From Alphaproteobacteria bacterium (GTDB lineage: Bacteria; Pseudomonadota; Alphaproteobacteria; Puniceispirillales; Puniceispirillaceae): a DNA stretch of 17,851 nucleotides. The notes under the pieces are model-generated. The model was not told the origin of the DNA. It ran no database searches and saw only the letters and a program-made list of their open reading frames with translations. Below, piece by piece: positions 1 to 7,600 of this stretch; the first letter of the stretch is position 1, and each line of letters starts with the position of its first letter. A program made the translations under genes and the position numbers. The stretch is from contig JAKMFG010000248.1 in NCBI GenBank assembly GCA_022425565.1, positions 1 through 17,851 on the forward strand, given 5' to 3'.

Positions 1-689
1 GTGTCTGATATGAGTGCAATCAGCCAGCGCATGTCATCATCATGCTCAACGCATGACTGCTGTATCTGGCGGATTGTCTCTACAGGTATGGAGACACGCT
101 TCTTGCTCTCTGCCTCTGGCATATAGATGGCAGCAAAGGCATTGCGGATATCCAACCCATGCTCTGCTATCGCCAGATTGATAACAGCCTTAACAGTCGT
201 GAAAATACGTCTGACTGATAGTACCGACAGCCCTTTATCAATCAGAGCATCTCGCACCTTGCCAGCATCGACTGTGGAGTAGTCACAAAGCGGCCTGTCA
301 CCAAGCTGGTCTATGACCACGCCAGCATTCCTCAATGCTGCCTGATGGAACGTCTTGGCTTTCCCAATGCCCTTTAGCTGGAGATAATGCCCAACAGCCT
401 CTGAGAGTAGCGGCGCAGTCTGTTGCCTAACATCATCAATAAGCACATTGCCAAGCCCTATCGCATCAAGGCGCATGGGAAGCCAGCGTTCATCTAATCG
501 CTGGCAGATGACCTGAGAGTATTTGAGAGCCTTGGCACGGCTACGAGTATTCAGCGCAAGCACGATGCGCTGCTTACCATGCAATGGCTGCACTTCCTTC
601 GGCACACGCCGGGAGAAGTAGTAGAAGCCACGCTTCTGGTAAATATACGTGCTGAAATGGTCTACCATATGGTCTACCCACACCTTCAT
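1..689 (-). CDS. Tyrosine-recombinase family integrase, 5' part only (C-terminus beyond window)
   Basis: The frame is open from an ATG at 689 down to base 1, giving about 229 residues. Residues ~10-65 resemble the N-terminal domain (DUF6538-like) of many proteobacterial phage/island integrases: an aromatic stretch (YIYQKRGFYYFSRRVP), then a KQRIVLALNTRSRAKA segment. Residues ~85-180 look like the helical SAM-like core-binding domain, and a linker beginning near KKRVSIP leads into the catalytic domain. The window ends at about the point where the first catalytic Arg is expected, so the catalytic R...HxxR...Y residues cannot be seen. Family role: site-specific integration and excision of a mobile element. 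The gene lies directly downstream of tRNA-Leu on the same strand, which supports an island integrase. Start choice is uncertain: ATG 668 and an upstream GTG are in frame, and no strong Shine-Dalgarno decides. GC and codon use (ATA, CTA, AGG, GGG present) are unlike the rest of the window. Confidence 0.85.
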   Translation of the reverse strand, partial: MKVWVDHMVDHFSTYIYQKRGFYYFSRRVPKEVQPLHGKQRIVLALNTRSRAKALKYSQVICQRLDERWLPMRLDAIGLGNVLIDDVRQQTAPLLSEAVGHYLQLKGIGKAKTFHQAALRNAGVVIDQLGDRPLCDYSTVDAGKVRDALIDKGLSVLSVRRIFTTVKAVINLAIAEHGLDIRNAFAAIYMPEAESKKRVSIPVETIRQIQQSCVEHDDDMRWLIALISD

Positions 690-746
690 CGAAACAACAA
701 CAATGCTTCGATTACAGCGTGTTAGCACATCAATTGTGATGGTAAA
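1..746. mobile_element. End of a tRNA-Leu-integrated genomic island or prophage (partial)
   Basis: Inferred from three visible facts: an integrase gene adjoins the 3' end of an intact tRNA gene; GC in three sampled 60-base lines is about 43-53%, against about 57-67% in two sampled core lines; and normal alphaproteobacterial chromosomal genes begin right after the tRNA. The element would extend to the left of base 1. Its other end, cargo and attachment repeat are not in the window, so type (prophage, ICE or island) cannot be stated. A degenerate leftover integrase is possible, although the visible frame is intact. Confidence 0.65.
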
Positions 747-833
<87 letters not shown>

Positions 834-873
834 ATCAGGGGCCGACGGGTGAACCCCGTCGTTGGTGGCGCGG

Positions 874-901
874 AGAATAGCCGCCCCGCATCGCTTGTCA
901 A
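874..901 (-). promoter_or_regulatory. Sigma70-type promoter of tRNA-Leu
   Basis: On the minus strand a perfect -35 TTGACA (896-901) is followed after 16 bp by TATTCT (874-879). Transcription would start near 867, about 34 bases before the tRNA 5' end. A perfect 7-bp inverted repeat with a 5-base loop (843-861) would lie in the precursor 5' leader. No terminator is visible between the tRNA and the integrase gene, so this promoter may also feed the integrase. Confidence 0.6.
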
Positions 902-1042
902 CTGAATCCTCTCGAAGGCCTTGCATGGTCCGGCGGCGTATCCGTGCAACTGATTCCGCACTGGACGAAACGGGGTGCTTGCCGCTATCTAAAGGCACGA
1001 ATTCTGGCACAGCAACTGGCGCCTGGGCGCCGGAGGGATCGG

Positions 1043-2005
1043 ATGGAAAAGACGGTTGCAGTCATTGGCGGGTCCGGCTTTATCGGGCGCGCCATCGTCG
1101 AGAAACTCACCAGTGAGGGCGCGCGTGTCATCGTGCTATGCCGCAATGCCGAAAAGGCGAAGTATCTGAAGACCATGGGGGTCGTTGGGCAGGTAACGCT
1201 GGTAGCTGGCAACGCGCTGAATGAAGATGATCTCGAGACGGTGATCGCACCGGCCGATGCCGTAATCAATCTGATCGGCATTCTGGCCGAAGGTGGTGCG
1301 CAGCGATTTGGTGCCCTGCAGGGCGAGCTTCCGGCCCGCATCGGCGCGCTGGCGGCCAGGCATGGCGCCGGTGATGTCGTGCATGTGTCAGCCATCGGCG
1401 CGGACGCAAACTCGCCAAGCAAATATGCCCGCAGCAAGGCCGAGGGAGAGGCCGGGCTGAAAGCGGCGTTCCCGAAGGCGGTGGTACTGCGCCCGTCGAT
1501 CGTGTTTGGCCCGCGTGATAGCTTTTTCAACCGCTTTGCCAGCATGGCGATGCTGGCCCCGGGCCTGCCGCTTCCCGGTGGCGGGCGCATGAAGATGCAG
1601 CCCGTCTATGTTGGTGATGTGGTCGAGGCGGTGATGGTTGCGCTTGGCTATCGCACGGCACCGAAATCTGTTTCCAAGTCTTTGCGTGGCGGGACTTTCG
1701 AGCTTGGCGGGCCGGATGTCTACAGCTTCCGTGACCTGATGGGTATTACGCTTCGCGCCATCGGCCGTCGCCGGATGCTGTTGCCCGTGCCGCTGCCGCT
1801 GATGTCACTTGGTGCGGTCTTTGCGGGCATGCTGCCGAACCCGCCGTTGACAGTCGATCAGGTGCGCCTGCTCGCGATCGACAATGTGGTCGGTTACGAT
1901 GCCAAGGGGCTGTCTGATCTCGGCATCACCGCGACGCCGGTGTCGGCCATTCTGCCTGATTATATGGGTTGTTACCGGCCGGGTGGGCAGTTCGCCAGGC
2001 GCTAG
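1043..2005 (+). CDS. NAD(P)-binding epimerase-like protein, NDUFA9 (complex I 39 kDa) family
   Basis: 320 residues. The N-terminus carries a Rossmann dinucleotide-binding motif, GGSGFIG (residues 9-15), as in atypical short-chain dehydrogenase/epimerases. A YxxxK pair is present (Y128, K132) and LRPSIVFGP (149-157) is characteristic of the NDUFA9-like group. In mitochondria this family contributes an NAD(P)H-binding accessory subunit to respiratory complex I. In alphaproteobacteria the role is less certain, either complex I-associated or a free nucleotide-sugar/quinone-related oxidoreductase. The start at 1043 is preferred because GGAGGG (1032-1037) sits 5 bases upstream and the protein then begins right at the Rossmann strand (MEKTVAVIGG). 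An upstream in-frame ATG at 944 would add 33 unlikely residues. It ends 20 bases before the convergent uppP stop. Confidence 0.85.
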   Translation: MEKTVAVIGGSGFIGRAIVEKLTSEGARVIVLCRNAEKAKYLKTMGVVGQVTLVAGNALNEDDLETVIAPADAVINLIGILAEGGAQRFGALQGELPARIGALAARHGAGDVVHVSAIGADANSPSKYARSKAEGEAGLKAAFPKAVVLRPSIVFGPRDSFFNRFASMAMLAPGLPLPGGGRMKMQPVYVGDVVEAVMVALGYRTAPKSVSKSLRGGTFELGGPDVYSFRDLMGITLRAIGRRRMLLPVPLPLMSLGAVFAGMLPNPPLTVDQVRLLAIDNVVGYDAKGLSDLGITATPVSAILPDYMGCYRPGGQFARR

Positions 2006-2025
2006 CCACGATCCTGTGTCAGCGG

Positions 2026-2835
2026 TCAGCCGGCACCAACGCCAATCGCAACCACGAGCAGCGCGCCAAGCGTCAGCCGGTACCAGACAAAAATTCTGAA
2101 ATCAGCGCGCGCGAGCCAGCGCAGCATCCAGCTGATGGCGGCCAGTGCGAATCCAAAAGACAGCACCGCCACTATCAGGGCATCCATGCCGAGCGTGGCA
2201 TCCCCATCTGCAACAATATCAAGCCCTTTAAGAAGGCCAGCCCCGGCAATGGTAGGGATCGACAGCAGCATGGAAAACCGCGCTGCATCGACCCGTCCGA
2301 TGCCGAGATAGCGCGCTGCTGTCATGGTGACGCCCGAGCGTGAGGCGCCCGGGATCAGCGCAAGGCACTGGGCAAGGCCGATCATGACAGCGCCGCCATA
2401 CCGCATGTCGGCGAGTTTGCCAGCGATGTCGGGCACGCGGTCGGCATGCCAAAGCAGGGCGGCAAAAACGAGATTGGCCACGGCAAGCGTCCTGATGTCC
2501 GTCAGCCAGGCAGGGTCGATTTCATTGACGACGAATCCGACGGCAAAGACCGGTATGGTGGCGATGATCAGAAGGCGGATCATCTGCCGCTGATCTGCAA
2601 CAGCTTGCGAAGCGTTTCCCGGCCGCAACGCCAGCAGCATGGCAATCAAGTCGCGGCGGAAATACAGCAACACCGCACCGAGTGTGCCGACATGCGCCGC
2701 CACATCGATGGCACGCCCCTGGTAGGGCTGGTCCGTGACAAGCGGGATTAGCGCCAGATGGCCAGATGACGATACGGGCAGGAATTCTGTCAGGCCCTGC
2801 ACGGCAGCGACGAGGACAAGAAGCAGAAGTGGCAT
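2026..2835 (-). CDS. uppP: Undecaprenyl-diphosphate phosphatase (UppP/BacA)
   Basis: 269 residues, the usual family length. It is a polytopic inner-membrane enzyme that dephosphorylates undecaprenyl pyrophosphate to recycle the lipid carrier for peptidoglycan and other envelope polysaccharides; loss or excess alters bacitracin sensitivity. Both signature regions are present. The first is QGLTEFLPVSSSGHL (residues 13-27), with Q13/E17 and H26. The second is PGASRSGVT (162-170), with the catalytic Arg at 166. Several long hydrophobic segments (e.g. residues 46-59, 88-103, 117-129, 147-161) fit a multi-helix membrane protein. An AGGA lies 9 bases before the start codon. It is transcribed divergently from gltD. 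Confidence 0.96.
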   Translation of the reverse strand: MPLLLLVLVAAVQGLTEFLPVSSSGHLALIPLVTDQPYQGRAIDVAAHVGTLGAVLLYFRRDLIAMLLALRPGNASQAVADQRQMIRLLIIATIPVFAVGFVVNEIDPAWLTDIRTLAVANLVFAALLWHADRVPDIAGKLADMRYGGAVMIGLAQCLALIPGASRSGVTMTAARYLGIGRVDAARFSMLLSIPTIAGAGLLKGLDIVADGDATLGMDALIVAVLSFGFALAAISWMLRWLARADFRIFVWYRLTLGALLVVAIGVGAG

Positions 2836-2895
2836 GGCGGAAAGTCCTGAAATTGCAGATATCCAGCCTGCATTGTGACATGCCGAATCTCTACA

Positions 2896-2924
2896 GACCT
2901 AGCCTGTTGACCGGTGGCCGTCAA
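2896..2924 (-). promoter_or_regulatory. Weak candidate promoter for uppP
   Basis: On the minus strand TTGACG (2919-2924, 5 of 6 to the -35 consensus) is followed after 17 bp by TAGGTC (2896-2901), which matches the -10 poorly. Position and strand are right for uppP, but the -10 is weak and this is tentative. Confidence 0.25.
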
Positions 2925-3059
2925 ACTGGTTGCCAGCCGGCGAGAAACAGCTGCACCCATTATAGGTCCGATATGGTACTAAAATGCTGATTTGATCTCT
3001 GGACACAGGATTGTGAAGGAATAAAACTTGCTATCCATGTCCAAAAAGGGTAACCAATG

Positions 3060-3087
3060 TTGACTTTTTATGACGCGGTGCTGTGAT
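3060..3087 (+). promoter_or_regulatory. Candidate sigma70 promoter for gltD-gltB
   Basis: TTGACT (3060-3065, 5 of 6) is followed after 16 bp by TGTGAT (3082-3087, 4 of 6). The predicted transcript start near 3094 gives a leader of about 80 bases before gltD. If right, the longer gltD frame beginning at 3102 would still be transcribed but lacks a ribosome-binding site. Confidence 0.4.
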
Positions 3088-3173
3088 GCGTCAGCCCTTC
3101 AGTGGGTTGGCGGTGGGCGGTCCGCGTCATTGTTGTCTTGGGAATAATGGTCTCGGTTAGAGAGGGCAGAACG

Positions 3174-4619
3174 ATGTCGGACAAGATGCTGAAGTTCGTA
3201 AATACGGACAAGGAAATGCCGAAAAAGCGCGGCGCGGGTGACCGTGTGGCCGATTTCGACGAAATCTACAACGAATTCGATGTTGCTTCGGCCGAAACGC
3301 AGGCATCGCGCTGCTCGCAGTGTGGTGTGCCGTTTTGCCAGACCAACTGCCCGCTACACAACAACATCCCCGACTGGCTGATGCTGACCGCCGAGGGCCG
3401 TATGGAAGAGGCCTATAAGCTGTCGTCGCAGACCAACAACATGCCCGAGATTTGCGGCCGCATCTGCCCACAGGATCGTCTGTGTGAAGGCAGTTGCGTG
3501 ATCGAGAAGGGATTTGAGTCTGTCACCATCGGCGCGGTCGAAAAACATATTACCGAGACGGCGTTTGAGAATGGCTGGGTGCAGCCGCCCAAGCCTGTTG
3601 CCGAGCGCAGCGAGTCTGTCGGCATCATTGGCGCCGGTCCGGCAGGCCTTGCTGCCGCAGACATGCTGCGCCAGAACGGATATCAGGTTACGGTCTATGA
3701 TCGCTACGACCGCGTAGGCGGGCTGCTGATCTATGGCATCCCCGGTTTCAAGCTGGAGAAGCACGTTGTGCAGCGCCGTCACACGCTGCTTGAAGATGGC
3801 GGTGTCACCTTCCGTCTCAACTGCGATATCGGGACGGACATTACCTTTGACGAAATCCGCGAGGCGCATGACGCCGTGCTGGTCGCCACAGGCGTTTACA
3901 AGGCGCGCGATATCTCGGCGCCGGGGATCGGAATGGGCGGTATTGTGCCAGCGCTCGACTATCTGACGGCATCGAACCGCAAGAGCCTTGGCGACGAGGT
4001 GGCCGATTTCGACTCCGGCCTGCTGAACGCCGAAGGCCGCGACGTTGTCGTCATCGGTGGCGGTGACACGGCGATGGATTGTGTTCGCACGGCCATCCGC
4101 CAGAAGGCGAATTCGGTGACCTGTCTGTACCGCCGCGACCGCGCCAATATGCCGGGCTCGCAGCGCGAGGTGGCGAATGCCGAGGAAGAAGGCGTCGATT
4201 TCCGCTGGCTGTCTGCCCCGCAGGCGTTCCTTGGCGACAATCATGTGCGCGCCGTGCAGGCACAGAAGATTCATCTCGGCCAGCCGGATGCCACCGGTCG
4301 TCAGGTGCCGCAGATCATCGAGGACTCCTCGCATGAAATCCCGGCCGACCTTGTGATCAAGGCGCTTGGCTTCGATCCCGAGGATATGCCGGCGATGTTC
4401 GGCGCGCCCGAACTTGAGGTCTCGAAATGGGGCACGATCGGCGTTGACTGGCGCACCATGATGACGAATCTGCCTGGTGTCTTCGCCGCCGGCGACATTG
4501 TCCGCGGTGCCTCGCTGGTGGTCTGGGGCGTCCGTGACGGACGTGACGCCGCCGAATCCATCCATTCCTACATCATGGCGCAGAGCGACGCGCCGCGTGC
4601 GGCTGCAGCCGGTGCCTGA
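3174..4619 (+). CDS. gltD: Glutamate synthase [NADPH] small (beta) subunit
   Basis: 481 residues, normal for the family. The beta subunit takes electrons from NADPH onto FAD and passes them through Fe-S clusters to the alpha subunit, which makes two glutamates from glutamine and 2-oxoglutarate. Two Cys clusters for the 4Fe-4S centres are seen: C47, C50, C55, C59 and C94, C98, C104, C108. The FAD-binding motif GAGPAG is at 153-158, the NADPH-binding GGGDTA at 295-300, and the C-terminal FAD contact GVFAAGD at 435-441. The start at 3174 is chosen because GAGGG precedes it and MSDKMLKF is a typical N-terminus; the open frame back to 3102 adds a hydrophobic stretch with no ribosome-binding site. 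gltB follows after 31 bases, so the two are one operon with the small subunit first, the reverse of enteric gltBD. Confidence 0.96.
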   Translation: MSDKMLKFVNTDKEMPKKRGAGDRVADFDEIYNEFDVASAETQASRCSQCGVPFCQTNCPLHNNIPDWLMLTAEGRMEEAYKLSSQTNNMPEICGRICPQDRLCEGSCVIEKGFESVTIGAVEKHITETAFENGWVQPPKPVAERSESVGIIGAGPAGLAAADMLRQNGYQVTVYDRYDRVGGLLIYGIPGFKLEKHVVQRRHTLLEDGGVTFRLNCDIGTDITFDEIREAHDAVLVATGVYKARDISAPGIGMGGIVPALDYLTASNRKSLGDEVADFDSGLLNAEGRDVVVIGGGDTAMDCVRTAIRQKANSVTCLYRRDRANMPGSQREVANAEEEGVDFRWLSAPQAFLGDNHVRAVQAQKIHLGQPDATGRQVPQIIEDSSHEIPADLVIKALGFDPEDMPAMFGAPELEVSKWGTIGVDWRTMMTNLPGVFAAGDIVRGASLVVWGVRDGRDAAESIHSYIMAQSDAPRAAAAGA

Positions 4620-4650
4620 ACCCGTTTCGCCTGTTTCGAGGATAATGACC

Positions 4651-7600
4651 ATGAGCAAGCACGAGATTTTTGACGAAGCCGAATATCTGGCCCGCCGCGC
4701 CCGTAACGAGGCGCGCCTGACAGATGCCGGGGTCTATGGCCCGCAGATGGAGCACGATGCCTGCGGTGTCGGCTTTGTGGCCGCACGCGACGGCAAGCCG
4801 ACCCGTGCGGTCGTTGATGCGGCGATCGAGGCGCTTCAGGCGATCTGGCACCGTGGCGCTGTCGATGCCGACGGCATGACCGGCGATGGTGCCGGCATCC
4901 ATATCGAGATTCCGCGTAACTTCTTTATCGAGCATATCGCCCGTACAGGTCACGACGATGATGGCGGCAGACTGGCTGTCGGCATGGTCTTCCTGCCACG
5001 CACCGACCTTGCCGCACAGGAACGCTGCCGTTGCATTGTCGAGCAGGAAATTCTGGCGGTTGGTCATGTGATCTATGGCTGGCGGCAGGTGCCTGTGGAC
5101 ACGCACGCACTTGGCGACAAGGCGAATGCCACACGTCCCGAGATCGAGCAGATTATGTTCTCGATGTCGACGGATATCGACGAGGAGGAGGCCGAGCGCC
5201 AGCTCTATGTCGTGCGCCGTCGCATTGAAAAGGCGGTCACCGCCGAGCTGATCAGCGATTTCTACATCTGCTCGATGTCCAGCCGTTCGATCATTTACAA
5301 GGGTATGTTCCTCGCCGAGCAGGTCACGGCTTTCTTCCCGGACCTGCTGGACAAGCGCTTTGTGTCGTCCTTTGCCATCTATCACCAGCGCTATTCGACC
5401 AACACCATGCCGACCTGGAAGCTGGCGCAGCCGTTTCGAGTGCTGGCGCACAATGGTGAGATCAATACCATCCGCGGCAACCAGAACTGGATGACCTGCC
5501 ACGAGGATCGGATGGATTCCGATGTCTTTGGCGACGCCATCGAGGATCTGAAGCCGGTAATCGGCAAGGGCAGTTCGGATTCGGCCGCTCTCGATGCGGT
5601 GTTCGAGCTGATGGGCCATGGCGGGCGCACCCTGCCGATGGTCAAGACGATGATGATTCCGGCTGCTGTCGATGTCGATGGTGACGGCGAACTGGCCAAG
5701 CTCTATGCCTATTGCAATGCTGTCATGGAGCCGTGGGACGGTCCGGCGGCCATTGCTGCCTATGCCAATAACTGGGTGATCGCCGGTCTCGACCGGAACG
5801 GCCTTCGCCCGATGCGCTATGTGGTGACTGACGATGGTCTGGTAATCGCCGGATCCGAGACCGGCATGGTCGTTGTGCCGGAAGAGCGTATCCTTGAACG
5901 TGGCCGTATCGGCCCCGGCCAGATGATGGGAATCGACCTCAAGCGCGGGACGATGTTCTTGAATGACGAGTTGAAGGCCGAGCTGGCCGGAAAGCGCGAC
6001 TGGGCAAAATGGATCGGCCGGTCGCAGCAGATGGGCACGCTTCTGGCTCATAATGGCACCAAGCCTTCCGAGCGGCTGCCGGCGCTTGACGTGCGCCGCC
6101 GCCAGATGATTGCGGGCTGGACCATGGAAGACCTTGAGCTGATCCTGCAGCCGATGGCAGCAGGCGGCAAGGAAGCCGTTGGCTCGATGGGTGACGATAC
6201 GCCGCTCGCGGTGCTGTCCAACCGCTATCGTGGTCTGCATCATTTCTTCCGGCAGAATTTTTCGCAGGTCACGAACCCGCCGATCGACAGCCTCCGCGAA
6301 CGTCATGTGATGACGCTTCGCACACGTCTCGGCAATCTGGGCAACATTCTCGACGAGGCACCGGAACAGTGTGATCACCTGCTTCTGAACTCACCGGTTC
6401 TGACAGTGCCGGAATGGGATGCGCTGGTCTCATATCTTGGCGACAAGGCGGTCACCATCGACTGCACCTTCGATATTGACGGGCAGGATGATTTCACCAC
6501 CGCGCTGGAGCGCATCGCCAACGAGGCCGAAGAGGCCGTTCGTTCGGGTTGCGAACATGTGATGTTGTCGGACCGTGCTGTATCCGATACGCGCTGCCCG
6601 ATCCCGATGATCCTGGCGACCGGTGCCGTGCATTCGCATCTGGTACGCCAGCAGCTTCGCACCTTTGCCTCGGTCAATGTCGCCACCGGCGAATGTCTCG
6701 ATGTGCATCATTTCGCGGTGCTGATCGGTGTCGGCGCGACAACGATCAACGCTTATGTTGCAGAAGAAGCCATTGCCGAGCGCCATGACCGCGGGCTGCT
6801 GCCGAAACTGACCCTTCCCGAAGCTGTTGCCAACTATCGTACGGCTGTTGAAAACGGGCTTCTCAAGATCATGTCGAAGATGGGGATTTCGGTCATCGCC
6901 TCCTATCGCGGCGGTTACAATTTCGAGGCACTTGGCTTGTCACGCTCGCTTGTTGCAAAATATTTCCCGCCGATGTCGTCGCGGATTTCGGGCCTCGGCC
7001 TGACCGGCATTGCATCGCGGGTCACTGAAATGCATCGCAAGGCGTATGAGACAGCCGACGCCATACTGCCGGTCGGCGGCTTCTTCCGCTATCGCCGCTC
7101 GGGCGAGCGCCATGCCTTTGACGGCCAGCTAATCCACGCCATGCAGCATGCCTGCGACACGGGATCTTTCGAGAGCTGGAAGAAATATTCCTCGCTTGTC
7201 GGAAGCCAGGGGCCGATCAACCTTCGCGATCTGATGGATTTCAAGGCAGCTGCCGAGCCGGTGAAGATCGAGGATGTCGAATCCATCACCCGCATCCGCA
7301 AGCGGCTGGTCTCGCCGGGCATCTCGCTCGGCGCGCTCAGCCCCGAGGCGCACGAGACGCTGTCAATCGCGATGAACCGTATCGGTGCCAAGTCCGACTC
7401 TGGCGAAGGCGGAGAAGACCCGTCGCGCTTCCGGCTTCGCGAGAATGGTGACAACCCGTCCAGCGCCATCAAGCAGATTGCCTCGGGCCGCTTTGGTGTG
7501 ACCGCTGAATATCTTAACAATTGCAGGGAAATCGAGATCAAGGTGGCGCAGGGGGCAAAGCCCGGCGAGGGTGGCCAGCTTCCCGGGATCAAGGTTGACA

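Larger units (their letters stand above)
2836..3173. other. 338-base divergent intergenic region between uppP and gltD
   Basis: No credible protein or structured RNA gene is visible here; short open frames overlap uppP antisense or lack family resemblance. The right half (about 2990-3080) is AT-richer than its surroundings and contains runs such as AAAAAGGG and CTTTTTATG, as expected around a promoter. I saw no GG-N10-GC sigma54 element or recognised nitrogen-regulator site by eye. It most likely holds the uppP and gltDB promoters. Confidence 0.6.

Noticed and set aside
944..1042. N-terminal extension of the NDUFA9-like protein from the ATG at 944
   Set aside because: The extra 33 residues have no family resemblance, and a strong Shine-Dalgarno sits right before the ATG at 1043.
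2766..2990. Small plus-strand open frame (74 codons) running into the uppP-gltD gap
   Set aside because: Its first third is antisense to uppP, the composition is not protein-like, and no Shine-Dalgarno is present.
3102..3173. N-terminal extension of GltD from 3102
   Set aside because: There is no ribosome-binding site before 3102, and the family starts at about MSDKMLKF; GAGGG precedes 3174.
3354..4658. Minus-strand open frame (434 codons) opposite gltD
   Set aside because: It is a mirror of gltD coding bias, with no family resemblance and no ribosome-binding site.
4573..6378. Long minus-strand open frame (601 codons) opposite gltB
   Set aside because: It is wholly antisense to conserved gltB, has no recognisable domain, and long antisense frames are common in GC-rich genes.
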